Both the position numbers and the translations under genes were made by a program. Positions 1 to 27,207 of a stretch of 64,000 nt of DNA are shown here, piece by piece (position 1 is the first letter of the stretch; every line of letters begins with the position of its first letter). The stretch comes from Urophycis tenuis (lineage: Eukaryota; Chordata; Actinopteri; Gadiformes; Phycidae), in the NCBI GenBank assembly GCA_036785325.1, contig JAXIVH010000006.1, positions 10,366,834 to 10,430,833 on the forward strand, given 5' to 3'. The notes beneath the pieces were generated by a model, which had not been told where the DNA came from, did no database searches, and worked only from the letters and a program-made list of their open reading frames with translations.

Positions 1-14822
<14,822 letters not shown>

Positions 14823-15580
14823 GCAGCCGGCCTGGACGCCGACAGAGGGGGTGGGGGGTTTGGTGGAGCCACCTGGGAGCCACCAATACTCCTTGGGATT
14901 TGTATTCCATGGGACCAAATGCGGGGGGGGGGGGGGGGGGGGGGGCGGGGAAATGCACTTAAAAGATTCAACCTCACGGATGCCATTTAAAGAACTTCAA
15001 CGAATGTTTACGCCTGAGTTGCCCGGTGCCCTTAAAAGCTAAGCTGAACTAGCTTCTGCCTTCTGGAGAGAGAGAGAGAGAACGATATATATATACAGTA
15101 TAGATATATATATATGTAAACGGGACAAACAAACAGGATCGCTTTGATGAGGTCACAGAGGTCGTGGCGTTCATGAGCACGCTGTATTCCTTCGTCAAAC
15201 AGAAGGCAGGTTTTCCTTGGCCGTATGAGGTGTTTTGAATGCATTGCTTATGTACCGCGAATGGACAAAAACCTGTATGAACAAAAGCCCAGCAAACTGA
15301 CTAATGTATCGCTCAACAGAAGGCCAACTGCAAGCAGACTTCATTGCTTTGGAAGACCCCATGTCCTTTATGGTTTACATCATGTTCTGCCATTTCAACT
15401 GCATTTCTCATCAATTTATCAGGTTATTTTTGAGTTATTTAAGATATTGTCAAGGCATTCAGAGGTACTTGTATAGGTTTTGTTATTTTGTTGTTTCACT
15501 GGTCTTCTTTCACTTTTTCACTGAGATTGCCTACAAAACGACGAAAATTGCCTCACAGTATGAACTTTAGAGTACCAGTA

Positions 15581-15612
<32 letters not shown>

Positions 15613-16329
15613 TGAATATGAAAGTATTTCTGAATGATTAAGCCATCGTATAGAAAGCAATCATAGCCATCTACATTTTGAGTGTATTTTGTGAATTAAA
15701 ACAATATTCTCACATCCCAGACCACCACATGCCACTTCATCCAACACCTCTCAGTTTGGAGTGCGTGTGGGTGTGCGTGTGTGTGTGTGTGCGCGTGTGT
15801 GTGCGTGTGCATGCGTGCGTGCAACATTGTCTACCAATTAATTTATTTTAATGCTGAGAAGTCAACTGTGCTTTGGCATAGTTTAGGTGAAAAATGTTCA
15901 ATGTTCTGTTCCATTATGGTGATGCTGGCTTTCATTTGATCGTGCAATGAAATTACTTCATGGAAAGGCTACACTGTTATCAAAGCCCACTTGTGACTTG
16001 CGCAGCTGATGTCCTTTCAGAAAGTATTTACGGGAATACTTGTTTTTTTTCCAAATAGACGGATAAAAGGTTGATGTCTAAGATGCCTTTAGCTAATTCA
16101 ATGTTTAGTGCTGCTGAGTTCATTGTCCCTTGATAAGCATTTGGTTAAACAGTTTATTCAAGAGAAACACTATTATTGGTTTTGTTTGACACATTGTCAT
16201 TATTTCAATGTCTCCAGCATGATGGGGCAACAAGAACCATGGAAATATGGATGTAACGTAGGGAAGGTAGACATCTACTTTTCTTTTCGTTTATATACTA
16301 TAACAGCTATAATAGCTCCATGGGGGCGC
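14823..16329 (+). other. pik3cd 3' UTR and downstream intergenic DNA
   Basis: The stretch after the pik3cd stop holds a G-tract (about 14922-14944), a short (GA)n/(TA)n, an (AAT)n microsatellite (15581-15611) and a GT-rich patch (15765-15820). The first plausible polyadenylation signal is ATTAAA at 15695-15700; no canonical AATAAA precedes it. No open reading frame with recognisable homology was seen. Confidence 0.6.
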
Positions 16330-16562
16330 GGAGGGGGTGGGTCCTGGAGCAATTGGGCCGCACACAGGGGCCTCGCATTTTTCCGAGTGCTTAACCGCGA
16401 CCCCTAGCGGTGAGAAACGACCTAACAGCGGGAGCTCGCTGCGTGAATCACGTCGCTCAGGCTCCGCCGACTGGAGGGATGTGACCCCGGAACAGGACGC
16501 CCTCCGAACACAACACACCATTCAAACAGGACACCGAAGAAAGAAAAGCTGGACCAGGAGGG
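16330..16562 (+). promoter_or_regulatory. Candidate promoter / non-coding first exon, possibly of ctnnbip1
   Basis: A locally CpG-rich stretch ends in a good donor (GGACCAGGAGGG|GTAAGC, exon end about 16562). It is the first such signal downstream of pik3cd and lies on the same strand as the ctnnbip1 coding exon at 25022. Mammalian ctnnbip1 has non-coding 5' exons separated by long introns, so this could be its first exon. No transcript evidence is available, so the link is inference. Confidence 0.3.
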
Positions 16563-19500
16563 GTAAGCAAGAACGGGGTTCATTTTCTCCATGAAAACGG
16601 GGCTCGCCACGTTAAGGGGGTTAAAGCCCCGTAGGGCTGTGTAGGTTGTGTTATTGTGTGGGTTGTGTACCTGGACCACGGTAGCAACTTCATTCAGGCT
16701 TTTGTCTCGGGCTTGCTAACGAGTTAGCCTAGCTCTGTGCGCTGGTTTCCTTGCACTGTGCAGCCGTGGTGTCGTTCAAATGACAAGTTTTGGAGAAACC
16801 CGACGGTGATTTAAATGTGAACTTTTGCGTTAATACCGTTGTCGTTGTGCACAATGGACGTTTGCTGGCGGCTCGCGGAGCAAAACGGCGATGGAGGATC
16901 GATGGTGGCTAGCTAGAAAAGTGCTGCTACAGTGGGACGTTTTCTGTTCTGTATCGTTGGAAATGTTCTCGTCTGCTTCACTTAATGTACACTTACAGAT
17001 TTTAAGCGTAAGGTTATTTGTCAGTGATGCCACAGCAGCGTTATTGGCGTATTAACTCTCTTCCACATCTCTTCCACATCGTCCACACTGAAATGTAATT
17101 GCATCGTTATTATGGGTTTCTCTCGGCAAATCAAATTACTAGTGCGATCCATGCGATTTTTTTTTTTTTACTGCGTTATTGAATAAAGTCAGGGTATCAG
17201 AAACCCAATAGGGTCGTTCTTATTTGGATTAAAGATGAGACACTCTGGTGTCCTCTTGGGGGGACTCTGTCCAGCCAATGGGGACGTCTGACCAAATGAT
17301 CTTATTGAGAAACTGAAACCAGCCTTTTCTCTTTCTAATACGATGGATAGGGTCTTCCCACGTTTTTTCCACAAAAAAAAACAACCAAGCCAGGCATTTT
17401 CCCAGTATAGAAGCGACGTGTGTTATTAATTAAAACCGTGTGTGGTGTGCTCCCCACAATCTATTTTTGTATCCATCCCCACCCATGAATGTTTTTTTTT
17501 TTTTTTGTCACTCAATGCCATACAATGTCTGCTTTTGCCCAACTGTCAGATAGCTGACAACATGTTCAGCTGTGAAGTTGGCACACTGCCTGGGGGGGGG
17601 CACAAATGAGTGTGGCTGGGAGTGGGCTTGAGTGATTGGCCATGGGTAACAGCTTATACCCCTTCTCCCCCCCCTCCCCTCCTCCACCTCTATCACACCC
17701 AGCCCATGCTTCATGAACCACCTCATGCTATTACAGTCTTGGTGTGACCATGACCATGTCTGGGGATGGGGCTTGATCAGCACCAATTTCAACCCCTCCA
17801 CTGGGACAGGTGTACTTCAGTGTCTACCCCCCCCCCCCCCCCCCCCCTCCCATCAGCCCCATGCTCGCCCCATCTTGTATCCGAGGAAAAGCGAGAGGGA
17901 GTTTATATGTCTCATCGCTCCTCCGTATTTGGTATTGGCGGGCTCCCTGTGGTGACCGCCCGGCGTTGTGATGCTTCTCGTGGCGGTCTGTATTTATTTG
18001 TCATTGCTCACTGTGGCGCCGTGTCAAGAGCAGCAGACGTGATAAAGGCGTCGTTGGTAGCCCGCTTTCTGAGGTAGGGCGAGGGCGCTGCTTTATATGC
18101 ATGTTATGCTATAGATTCCTATCTATAATGTAGGGGGCCTCTGTCTTTGTCTCTTATGGCACCCCGTAATAATGAGTAGCATGGAAATATCATGAAAAAA
18201 AGAAAGGTCTAGGCTTAATCATAGACTCTTCCCCAGTAATGTCTTAATATATAACACCCCCACATACAGAATCCTGTGTTCTCTGCCTTGATGTTGGTGC
18301 TTTTGAAATGTTTCAGTCTCTCCTCTGCCCCCCCCCGGGGACCAGCTTAAGGGAGCAGCTTCTGTTTCCAGTCCTCTGAGAGTGGTTGTGGTGTGGGCGG
18401 ACACGCGGCTAGATCACAGACCCCATTCAATTATGGGCAGCATCAGCCCTACCAGTCTGAATGTGTAAATCCGTGAAATCAAATGCATAATGAGTTGAAG
18501 CCGACGATGCCGTGTTTAAATCTTATGACAGGAATGCATGCCATAGTCATTCCTACTAGGCAGATATAGGGTTTGTGTTTTTTTTAAATACCCATAATGC
18601 ATTGCTTCGTCTGTAGACTATGGCACAGGAACAAATGAATCAAAATACTCCCGGCTGATAACCAAGCGTTGTATTGAAACACAAATATTAACCTAACCCC
18701 AGGCTCGTGGTTCAGGGTAAACGGGCATGCTTTAGCAATTTAACTACCATAAACATGTTTTTTTGCGGCCGGCGCTTTGCGTCCGAGCCCACGTCGGATG
18801 CAGCAGCAGCAGCGTCGTTTTGCATTCATGCCTCACGTGTCGACAACAACACATGACCCACTTATCAGTCTTACTTTTACAATCCACTTCTTTGCCATTG
18901 TCCCCCCCCACATACTGTGGCCATTGTTGTGTACAGTGTAGATATGGGGAGGTAGGCCGGGCACAAAGGCAGCATGCAGGCATCCACGGTGGCCTTAATG
19001 GCCAGCAGTGTCTACAGCCGCTTCTCTGTTCAGCCCTGACCCATAGAGAAAAGGCAGGGTCATTCATGAGTGACATCTGCTCGTTACAGTGGGCGAACGC
19101 ACATACCGTAATTGTACGTAAAATGCACGCGTAAGCGTAATTTCAAAAGACCGTCATAGGATGATTGCTTATAATGAGGTTCCACTGTAAGAGAGGATCC
19201 CATGTTCAAATGTATGTCGCTCTTTACCCCCCATCTCCCCCTCTCTCACCCTCCCACCCTCCCGTTGAGCCCACGTTGGCCGTGCCCACGGGCATGGCAG
19301 CTGTGTGTGGTACCGACACCCATCACCTAGCACAGCTGCTGTCCCCCCCCCCCCCCCAGCACCGGGCCCATCGCCGTTGGCAAACCCAGTTGGCAGGCCG
19401 CGCCATGGCATGCAGCCTCCTTCAGTTTCTCACACATTCGCGTGGGTTCACATTTGAATGAAAGTCACTCCTCCCTCTCCCTGCACTTTTTTTTTTTTTC

Positions 19501-20152
19501 TGTTTGCCTCTTGCAGTCCGCTCCCGTGGCGCCCAAAAAGCCCGAAACGGAGAGAGAGAGAGAGAGAGAGAGACGCCGTTTGCGAAACAGTCAGTCAGTG
19601 TGGGTTGGGGCGGTTAAAAAAAAATTAAAAAAAAAAAAACCGAGGGAGAAGAATGGTTTCTGTCAGCTGGTTTGACCCGGTGTGTGTGTGTGTGTGCAGC
19701 CTGGGCACACGCCCCGCTGTGGTCTCACTGACCCCGCGGTCAACCTGGAGCGCCTATCGCGTTGCACACTGTAACCCCTGCACGAGTCCTCTCACCCGGT
19801 AACTGGGGTGCAGCGCGGAAGGGCCTGGCAGTGAAGCGGAGCCAGGGGTCCTCCTCGTTCTACTCTATTCCATCTGGAGACGCCATACAACACGGGCGTT
19901 AATACTATGACATAAAAAAAAAAACACCAACGATGCAACATCATCGGTAAGAAATTGGGATGGCGGCAGCCGGGCCCGAAAATGGCCGACACGCCAAAAA
20001 TACTCCCTGCAGCCGCTCAACGGCCCGCCATTTTTTTTTTCTCACACTTAACAACGTCAACAACGCCGCGGAAAGCGTCGGCGAAAAACAAACGCGGGCG
20101 TTGTGCTTTTGATTCCTGAACTCCTGATTCCTGTTGGTTGGCGTGCTGTTGA

Positions 20153-20184
<32 letters not shown>

Positions 20185-21080
20185 GCCCCGGCAGGGCCCG
20201 GTTGGCTAGCGCCGGCTTCCGAGGCTTTGCAGAACGCACTAGAAGGGATCCGACTCGTTGCGGCGACCCCGCATCACAAAAACCGCCGGCTGCCAGCCAG
20301 CCAGTGAGTGAGATGGATGGGGCGGTGGTGGTGGTGGTGGATATGTGATGTGTCTGTGTGTGTGTGTGTCTGTGTGTCTGTGTGTGTGGGATTAGCCTCG
20401 GTTGAGTGCCGAAGCAATCCTTTTGATTACGTCTGGAATATCAGCCGCCGCGTTCGTCTGGCTGGCGTGGTGAGCGCCCCCCAACCCCCCCACCCCCCCC
20501 GGGGGGATTAGCATAGCACGGGGCCCACCTCCCGGAGCTAACCGCTGGGCCGCGCTGCACACAAAGCCCCCCAGACAGACATCTTTGTTGTGTCCCCACG
20601 GGACAGGGCAGCATGCAGAAAAGCACACACACACACACCCCGAATGAATGACATGGTGGCAACAGCAAAACAACAACGGATAATGGCCATTTTTAGCCGA
20701 ATATATCAAAAGTAATAGCTTGGAACTAACTTGGAACATTCAAAAAATGTATTATTCCTTGAAATTCATCTATCAAGGAATAATAAACACTTATCCTTTC
20801 TGAAGACAGGGGAAGGAGCGTTGCGGAGTATCGTTTTATTATGCAATCAACGCACGCAATCCCAAGCACATGACGGCATATATAGGCGTGTAACCACCAG
20901 AAAACTGCTGTTTTCTCCGCACCACCATCTACCCGGGGCAAATCTTATATTCTCTATTACTAATCTGTTACTATCTGAACACGGAGGACTTTGCGTTCTT
21001 GCTCTAGCCTTAATTAAACAACATGAGCGGCACATTGACTGTGACATGTCCTGGTGGTAGCCCTGTTTGGCTGAGGTGAA

Positions 21081-21081
<1 letters not shown>

Positions 21082-21160
<79 letters not shown>
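21082..21160. repeat. (TG)n microsatellite
   Basis: About 39 TG units with one TCTG interruption. Confidence 0.9.
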
Positions 21161-21162
<2 letters not shown>

Positions 21163-22258
21163 AGTTCAATGTGAGCGTGGCAACTGGCAGGTCTCGTCAT
21201 GGAGACTGGGTCCGTGGCGAGTTGTTTCGGGGTGGGTGTTCCTTTGTGTACGTTGCCTCCCACCAACACCTCTCTACTTAAAAGCTCTTGAAAACGTAAG
21301 TTTTAAAGTTTTCAGGGGGGGAATCAATTAAAAACACCAGATTCTGTTTCAAAACAAGATTTGAATACTCTGGTTCACAAGATGATAAGTTGTACATACA
21401 AGTGATACAACGTGCCCTATGTTTTCTGATTGTTAATAGTAAACTACTAAAAATATATAACCATTACTTGGTATTCGGTGAATAAATGAAGTGCTGCTAT
21501 ATCTTTTCCCATGCACCACTTTCCCGAATCATGAACCCCCATTATTCCCGTACCTACAAAATAACAAGTCGATCCAGGCCCCTTGCAACATGAGATGTAG
21601 ATATTGTGGCTGCGATGTGGAGATCAATCGGATGTATTTGTGCAGTACGGGGACATAAATAAAGTCTCTGGCTAGCTCCTGGTTGGAGGAGAAGGTTGGC
21701 ATGGCAACCGACAAAGTACCCCCCCCCCCCCCCCCCCCATCAGACCTAATGGCTGTTTGAAATGCAACATAAGCCAAACTGATTTCTCAGGATATGGGTC
21801 TCGACGTCGTCGTCGTCTAAAAACGTGCGCACGTTCACCGGCGCTGTCGCTTCCCAAAATAGTCCCCCGGACTTCTGTGTTGCGGCTCCATTCAGATAAT
21901 TAAATAATCGCCCCATCCAAAGCGGTTTGACAGCAGCGGGGCGTACGCTAAATATGGAGCCCCGTTTTTTTTTTTTTCCTAACACCAGAAGCTAACATCA
22001 GGTGATCCGCGGCTCCACTCAGAAGGTGCATTTCCAGAGAAGATGCTCATAGTGTGCGGCTATCCACTGCCGGCTCGCGAGTCTGCGGCAGAGCAGAATC
22101 TCTGGCGTCGCCACACTCCTCCACCACCACACCAGTAACACCATGCGGGCCCCCTGCGGCCCACAGGATATCAGCATGTGTTGCTGCCTATGTGGAGTTT
22201 TATCTGTTTCATATGCATTTTGTATCCGAGTCGGGTCTCTAGCCCCTCAGCCCGTCCG

Positions 22259-22282
22259 CTGCTGGCTGGCTGCTGGCTGGTT

Positions 22283-22315
<33 letters not shown>

Positions 22316-22539
22316 TTGCTGGCTGGCTGGCTGGTTGGCTGGTTGCTGGCTGGCTGGCTGGCTGGTTGCTGGCTGGCTGGCTGGCTGGCTGGTTGCTGGC
22401 TGGCTGCTGGCTGGTTGGCTGGTTGCTGGCTGGCTGGCTGGCTGGTTGCTGGCTGGCTGGCTGGCTGGTTGGCTGGCTGGTTGCTGGCCTGTTGGCTGGT
22501 TGCTGGCTGGCTGGCTGGCTGGCTGGTTGCTGGCTGGTT

Positions 22540-22576
<37 letters not shown>

Positions 22577-22700
22577 TTGCTGGCTGGTTGCTGGCTGGCT
22601 GGTTGCTGGCTGGTTGGCTGGTTGGCTGGTTGCTGGCTGGCTGGTTGCTGGCTGGTTGGCTGGCTGGCTGGCTGGCTGGTTGGCCGGCTGCCTGCCTGCC
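22259..22700. repeat. CTGG/TTGCTGG compound minisatellite
   Basis: About 440 bases built from CTGG units punctuated by TTG and CTG, producing irregular higher-order blocks such as GGTTGCTGGCTGGCTGG. It ends in CCTGCCTGCC variants. The strand is strongly G/T-rich. It is open in several frames (Trp-Leu-Ala-Gly repeats) but has no sign of being a gene. Confidence 0.95.
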
Positions 22701-22924
22701 GGGCCGGCCTGCCTTGGGGGAGTCTCTGGGCTCCAGCGCTCGTCTGATGTCGGGAGCGGGGAGAGACGTGATCAAACACATCACCCGCCGGTGCTCAGAG
22801 ACACTGGCACCCCCACCCCCCACCCCCAGCCCCCTCTCTTCCCCCCACCCCCCACCTCCAATCCTCTGAAGGTGCTCCGAGACACTGAGCCGACACACCG
22901 CCGGGGCCCCTCCATCTTTTCATG

Positions 22925-23210
<286 letters not shown>

Positions 23211-24382
23211 AGTCCGGGCTGAACCATGAATAAACCCAACGGGCCTCCCGGTTCCGTCGTAGCCCTCTCTAAAACGCAGCAGTAACGCCCCCCCCCCCCT
23301 GCGCGCGGGCCCGCAGTACCAACTCGTACCCGCGTCAATCGAGTCTGGTGCATTTTAAGAACCGCCGTGACTCCCGTGCCAGCGAGGGGACCGAGCCGAC
23401 ACGCGCCGAGCCGACACGCGCCCCGGCCTCGCTTCCCCCCGCGGCCACCAGGAGAGCTGCAGATAGCGTGGCAGCGAGAAGCGCAGCCGCCCCGCCACAT
23501 CAAACGGCCCGTCGACATGCATTAGTCGTCCTTTTGTGCGGCGCGGAGGAGAAATGACCAGCGCTATCAGTTGCCCGGGGCCCCGTGGGCATTCTCAAAT
23601 GATCCCGACCGGGAGAGGGGGTTGGGATCCGGACTTGCATACTAATATGATTCCCTCCAACACCGCCATGTCGTATCGGACCTGGTGTCTTTTCAGAGAA
23701 ATTGTTTGTGTTTTCTTTACTTTTTTTTTATCAACGCAGCGAGGATGCAGGCAGACAGGCTGTCCTGTCTGTCTTTTTAACACGGAGGCTTTTTCTGTTG
23801 AACCGCACTGTGGAAATGCAGAGGAATGGCGGACGGCGTGTTGTCAAGGTGCATCAACGCGCCTCCCGAAGCAGCCGCGTGGAAACTCTTGAGACAGCCT
23901 AGAACCGGTCCCCCCCTTCCTGTCTCCTTACGTGTAGCATCACTGTCGTCCCCTCGCCTCGCCTCCAGTTTTTTCTCCCTCCCTCACACCCACCACCCAC
24001 CACCCCCGCGCGTCTACGCCCATATCTTGCACCTCCACAGAGCGCCGGTGAAAATAGGTCATTAGTGACTGGGAGAGGGCCGGGCTCCGGGCGGGACCCG
24101 TCCCTGTGAAGAGCGACATCATGCAGTATTAATGGTGGCGCCGCTGCCCGCCACCGCCGCAGCGCTGCGTGGTTGCCAGCGTGGCCCACACAGCGTCGGT
24201 GTGCCCAAGCGACGCACCGGCGACTCGAGCCGGCGGCCGGCGCTTCATTAGAAAAAAAAAAAAACCTCTTCCTCGTCATGTCGCGTATGGAAGACAATCA
24301 GGGTTCCCGTGAAACCGCCTTTTCCGGTGAAACCGCCATTTCTGTAACCGAGGCAACTTTGACTGCACGGAGACCCCCGCAT

Positions 24383-24470
24383 CAGAATCAGAATCAAGTT
24401 TATTGCCAAGTAGGTTTGCACTTAGAAGGAATTCGACTTGGGTGTAATTGGTGCAGAATAAACATTTAAG
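24383..24470 (-). mobile_element. Fragment of fish interspersed repeat
   Basis: CAGAATCAGAATCAAGTTTA followed by TTGCCAAGTAGGTTTGCAC resembles the end of a high-copy teleost retroelement read in reverse. It is followed directly by (TA)n at 24488-24556. The family is not named with certainty. Confidence 0.4.
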
Positions 24471-24479
24471 TCAAGGAAA

Positions 24480-24525
<46 letters not shown>

Positions 24526-24825
24526 TGTATATATATATAATATATATATATATATAAAAGAGGATAAAAGAAAAATCAGTGTTAAAATATATGTAATATA
24601 ACTATATATATATGCAGTATATATATATACACAGTGAACAAAGGAGCAGTAGTTCAAGCAAAAAAATTGTTGTGAGTAGTTCCGTTCAATGCTCTGTTCA
24701 ATGTTCTGTCTGTGTGATTGGCCGACTTCATCGCTGCAGCGTCTCATTGATGTCAGTCACTGATCTGAGGTTGCAGTGTCTCAAATTCCGAGCACGCACC
24801 AATATTGAATACGGGGCTGAGCTCC

Positions 24826-24986
<161 letters not shown>

Positions 24987-25021
24987 ACGTGCGTGCTAAC
25001 CGTCTGTTTCTGTGTCTGCAG

Positions 25022-25135
25022 CGCTACAGGAGCAGGGGTCATGACCGGGAGGAGACCCCGGGGAAATCTCCTGAAGAGATGTACATCCAACAGAAAGTGC
25101 GGGTCCTGCTCATGCTCAAGAAGATGGGATCAAAT
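25022..25135 (+). CDS. ctnnbip1: Beta-catenin-interacting protein 1 (ICAT), first coding exon only; start frame broken
   Basis: ICAT is a small protein (81 residues in mammals) that binds beta-catenin armadillo repeats and blocks TCF binding. The exon, between a good acceptor (TGTGTCTGCAG) and a GTACGT donor, reads ..GKSPEEMYIQQKVRVLLMLKKMGSN, almost identical to the mammalian N-terminal half. The expected initiator lies at 25041-25043 but is one base out of frame with the rest: the context is CATGACCGGGAG where CATGAACCG is expected. In the conserved frame the first ATG is at 25079-25081, 13 residues in. The downstream exon(s) (LTASEEE.. to the C-terminus) were not found before the gap at 27008. 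It may be intact with an assembly or sequencing error, or truly damaged. Confidence 0.85.
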
Positions 25136-26674
25136 GTACGTGCAGAGCCTTTTTTTTTTTTCCTCCCAGGAACGGCCCCAAAGCCTGTTCCTGTGTTTGT
25201 TGCATTGACATTCAGGGCGTACGTTTGTCGTTTACTGTGTGGCTGCCACCCATCCCAGCTCTGGAAGTAGTTACTAGACGTCTAGATGTTTTATGTATTG
25301 CTGGTACATGGTGGTTTTTACACAATATGTTGTCATATTTTATATTATAGTTAATATTTAGTCGACTATTCCATTTTCATGTTCCAACAGCAAGGGGTGT
25401 GTTTCTGGGATATTTATCTGATGTATGAATCACTATTTTACCACGGTAGTAATTATTTTCCTTGAGAGGATATCTTGCAACAAGGTTGAGCTCACCACCC
25501 GCTTCAGTGTCCATACGAAGGCCACAAGCTAGAACTGTATACCACCTTGAACACCCCGGTCGTTCTAGGAATGAACTCGCACCATATCTCCCTCTTATGA
25601 AGTTAGTGGGAGTTACATAATCAATGCCATCGATTATAGACATAATTCAATGCCATATCTTTAATTGATACATCTTTACTCACTGCCACAACTACATACA
25701 GTGTTCCTCCTGCAATTTCTCCAGCTGAGGTGTGATAACCGATTCCCTGTCGGGCTCTGGTGCCTTCAAATACAAATGAGCTCATTTAAGATAATATAAC
25801 ATAACCGGGAACAACATGCAGGCCCACCATCCCCGCCAGGCAATATGTTTTTCCATTACTGTCGCGCAAATACAGTTTCCCACCTGGAATGTTGCAGCCG
25901 TCCCACTATCTGGGTTCCGGTGATGCGGTAGCTTCTGTTCTCCCCAATCAATGCATAGGCTACTTTCTGTTAAGTCAACTTGCTGTGTTACTTTTTCTCA
26001 TGCGCCCTAAATTTGGTCTTAAGCCGCTCATGAGCCGATGCCTCCTGCGGTATCATCATGCATTGCTTTTCTTATTATGGCAGAATGTTAATTTGACAGT
26101 AATTACAATGTGACAGGGCTGCCGTAGTGGGCCCCTGTGATAGGTTTTTACAATAAAAACAAACAGCAATCCGGGCGGCTGGCGTAGTTTGTATAAATAC
26201 ATCAAAACGGCTGATGACTAGCTGCAGTGGAGCCAGTGATCCAGAGGTGGCGGTACTCCACTGCCGAAAGGCGTGCAGGGCACTCGCTGGCAGGTGGCCT
26301 TCGGGCCGCGCCCGGCGGTTGGTGAATCACATCGGCGAGTTCAAGATCCAACGCGGAGTATGTCCAGACGATACGGGTCATTTACGAGCGAAAGTGAACG
26401 CAACAAAGGGCGCGCAATCAGAGGACACGCCTCGCAGCCATATCTCGCCACACAATACAGCTCGCCCGATTTGCATGTCAAGGGACTCTGGTCAACTTGC
26501 ATGCCGTGTGGTGAGAGTGAAATGCAGACGGAGGCCCGGGGACCAGGCCTTCTGAATCACTCGCCTCGCGCTCAAGCTACACGATTCCTATGAACAGACG
26601 TCTGACTAATCCTGATGAGTAACGGAGGACGTCTTCATAGAAACCACCCGATCTTGTTAAACCGCCATGGAGTT

Positions 26675-26860
26675 GGGCGGCAGTAGCTCAGTGGGTAGAG
26701 CGGGTGGACAGAGCAGGTCGTCCGCTAACCATAGGGTCAGCGGTTCGATCCCCTTGATCCCCCTCCTCCTCCAACTGTCCACATGTCGAACCCCACAAAT
26801 GTACTGATTGTAAGTCACTTTGGACTAAAGTGTCTGCTAAATGCCCCTTTTACCCTTTAA
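26675..26860 (+). mobile_element. tRNA-derived SINE with TGTAAGTCAC...CTGCTAAATG core
   Basis: A-box-like AGTAGCTCAGTGGGTAGAGC, B box GGTTCGATCCC at 26742-26752, then the SINE core TTGTAAGTCACTTTGGACTA and GTGTCTGCTAAATGCCCC. A copy in the opposite orientation at 32411-32910 is split by another insertion. The tRNA-like part has no proper acceptor stem and continues into the SINE body, so it is not a tRNA gene. Confidence 0.8.
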
Positions 26861-27007
26861 GTAACGTTCACAACGCTGTTCCAACTAGCACCGAAAATTA
26901 ATCGAATCTATGCGGCTCTGAGGCCGAAACCAATAATAAAACTAAAGGCAGACTACGAGTTTTCAAGTTTATTGTCACACACTAGATAACAACTAGAACT
27001 TTTTCTC

Positions 27008-27207
27008 NNNNNNNNNNNNNNNNNNNNNNNNNNNNNNNNNNNNNNNNNNNNNNNNNNNNNNNNNNNNNNNNNNNNNNNNNNNNNNNNNNNNNNNNNNNNN
27101 NNNNNNNNNNNNNNNNNNNNNNNNNNNNNNNNNNNNNNNNNNNNNNNNNNNNNNNNNNNNNNNNNNNNNNNNNNNNNNNNNNNNNNNNNNNNNNNNNNNN
27201 NNNNNNN
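27008..27207. other. Assembly gap (200 N)
   Basis: Exactly 200 N, a typical placeholder length. The missing coding exons of ctnnbip1 (3') and clstn1 (5') argue that the true content is much larger than 200 bases. Confidence 0.99.

Noticed and set aside
22259..22700. CRISPR-like regular repeats
   Set aside because: Units are contiguous without unique spacers and the host is a vertebrate; it is a minisatellite.
26214..26555. 113-codon frame between ctnnbip1 and the gap
   Set aside because: No recognisable similarity, no matching ctnnbip1 or clstn1 residues and no convincing splice signals.
26675..26755. Possible tRNA gene (A and B boxes)
   Set aside because: The tRNA-like part lacks a paired acceptor stem and continues into a SINE core; a reversed copy at 32411-32910 confirms a repeat family.
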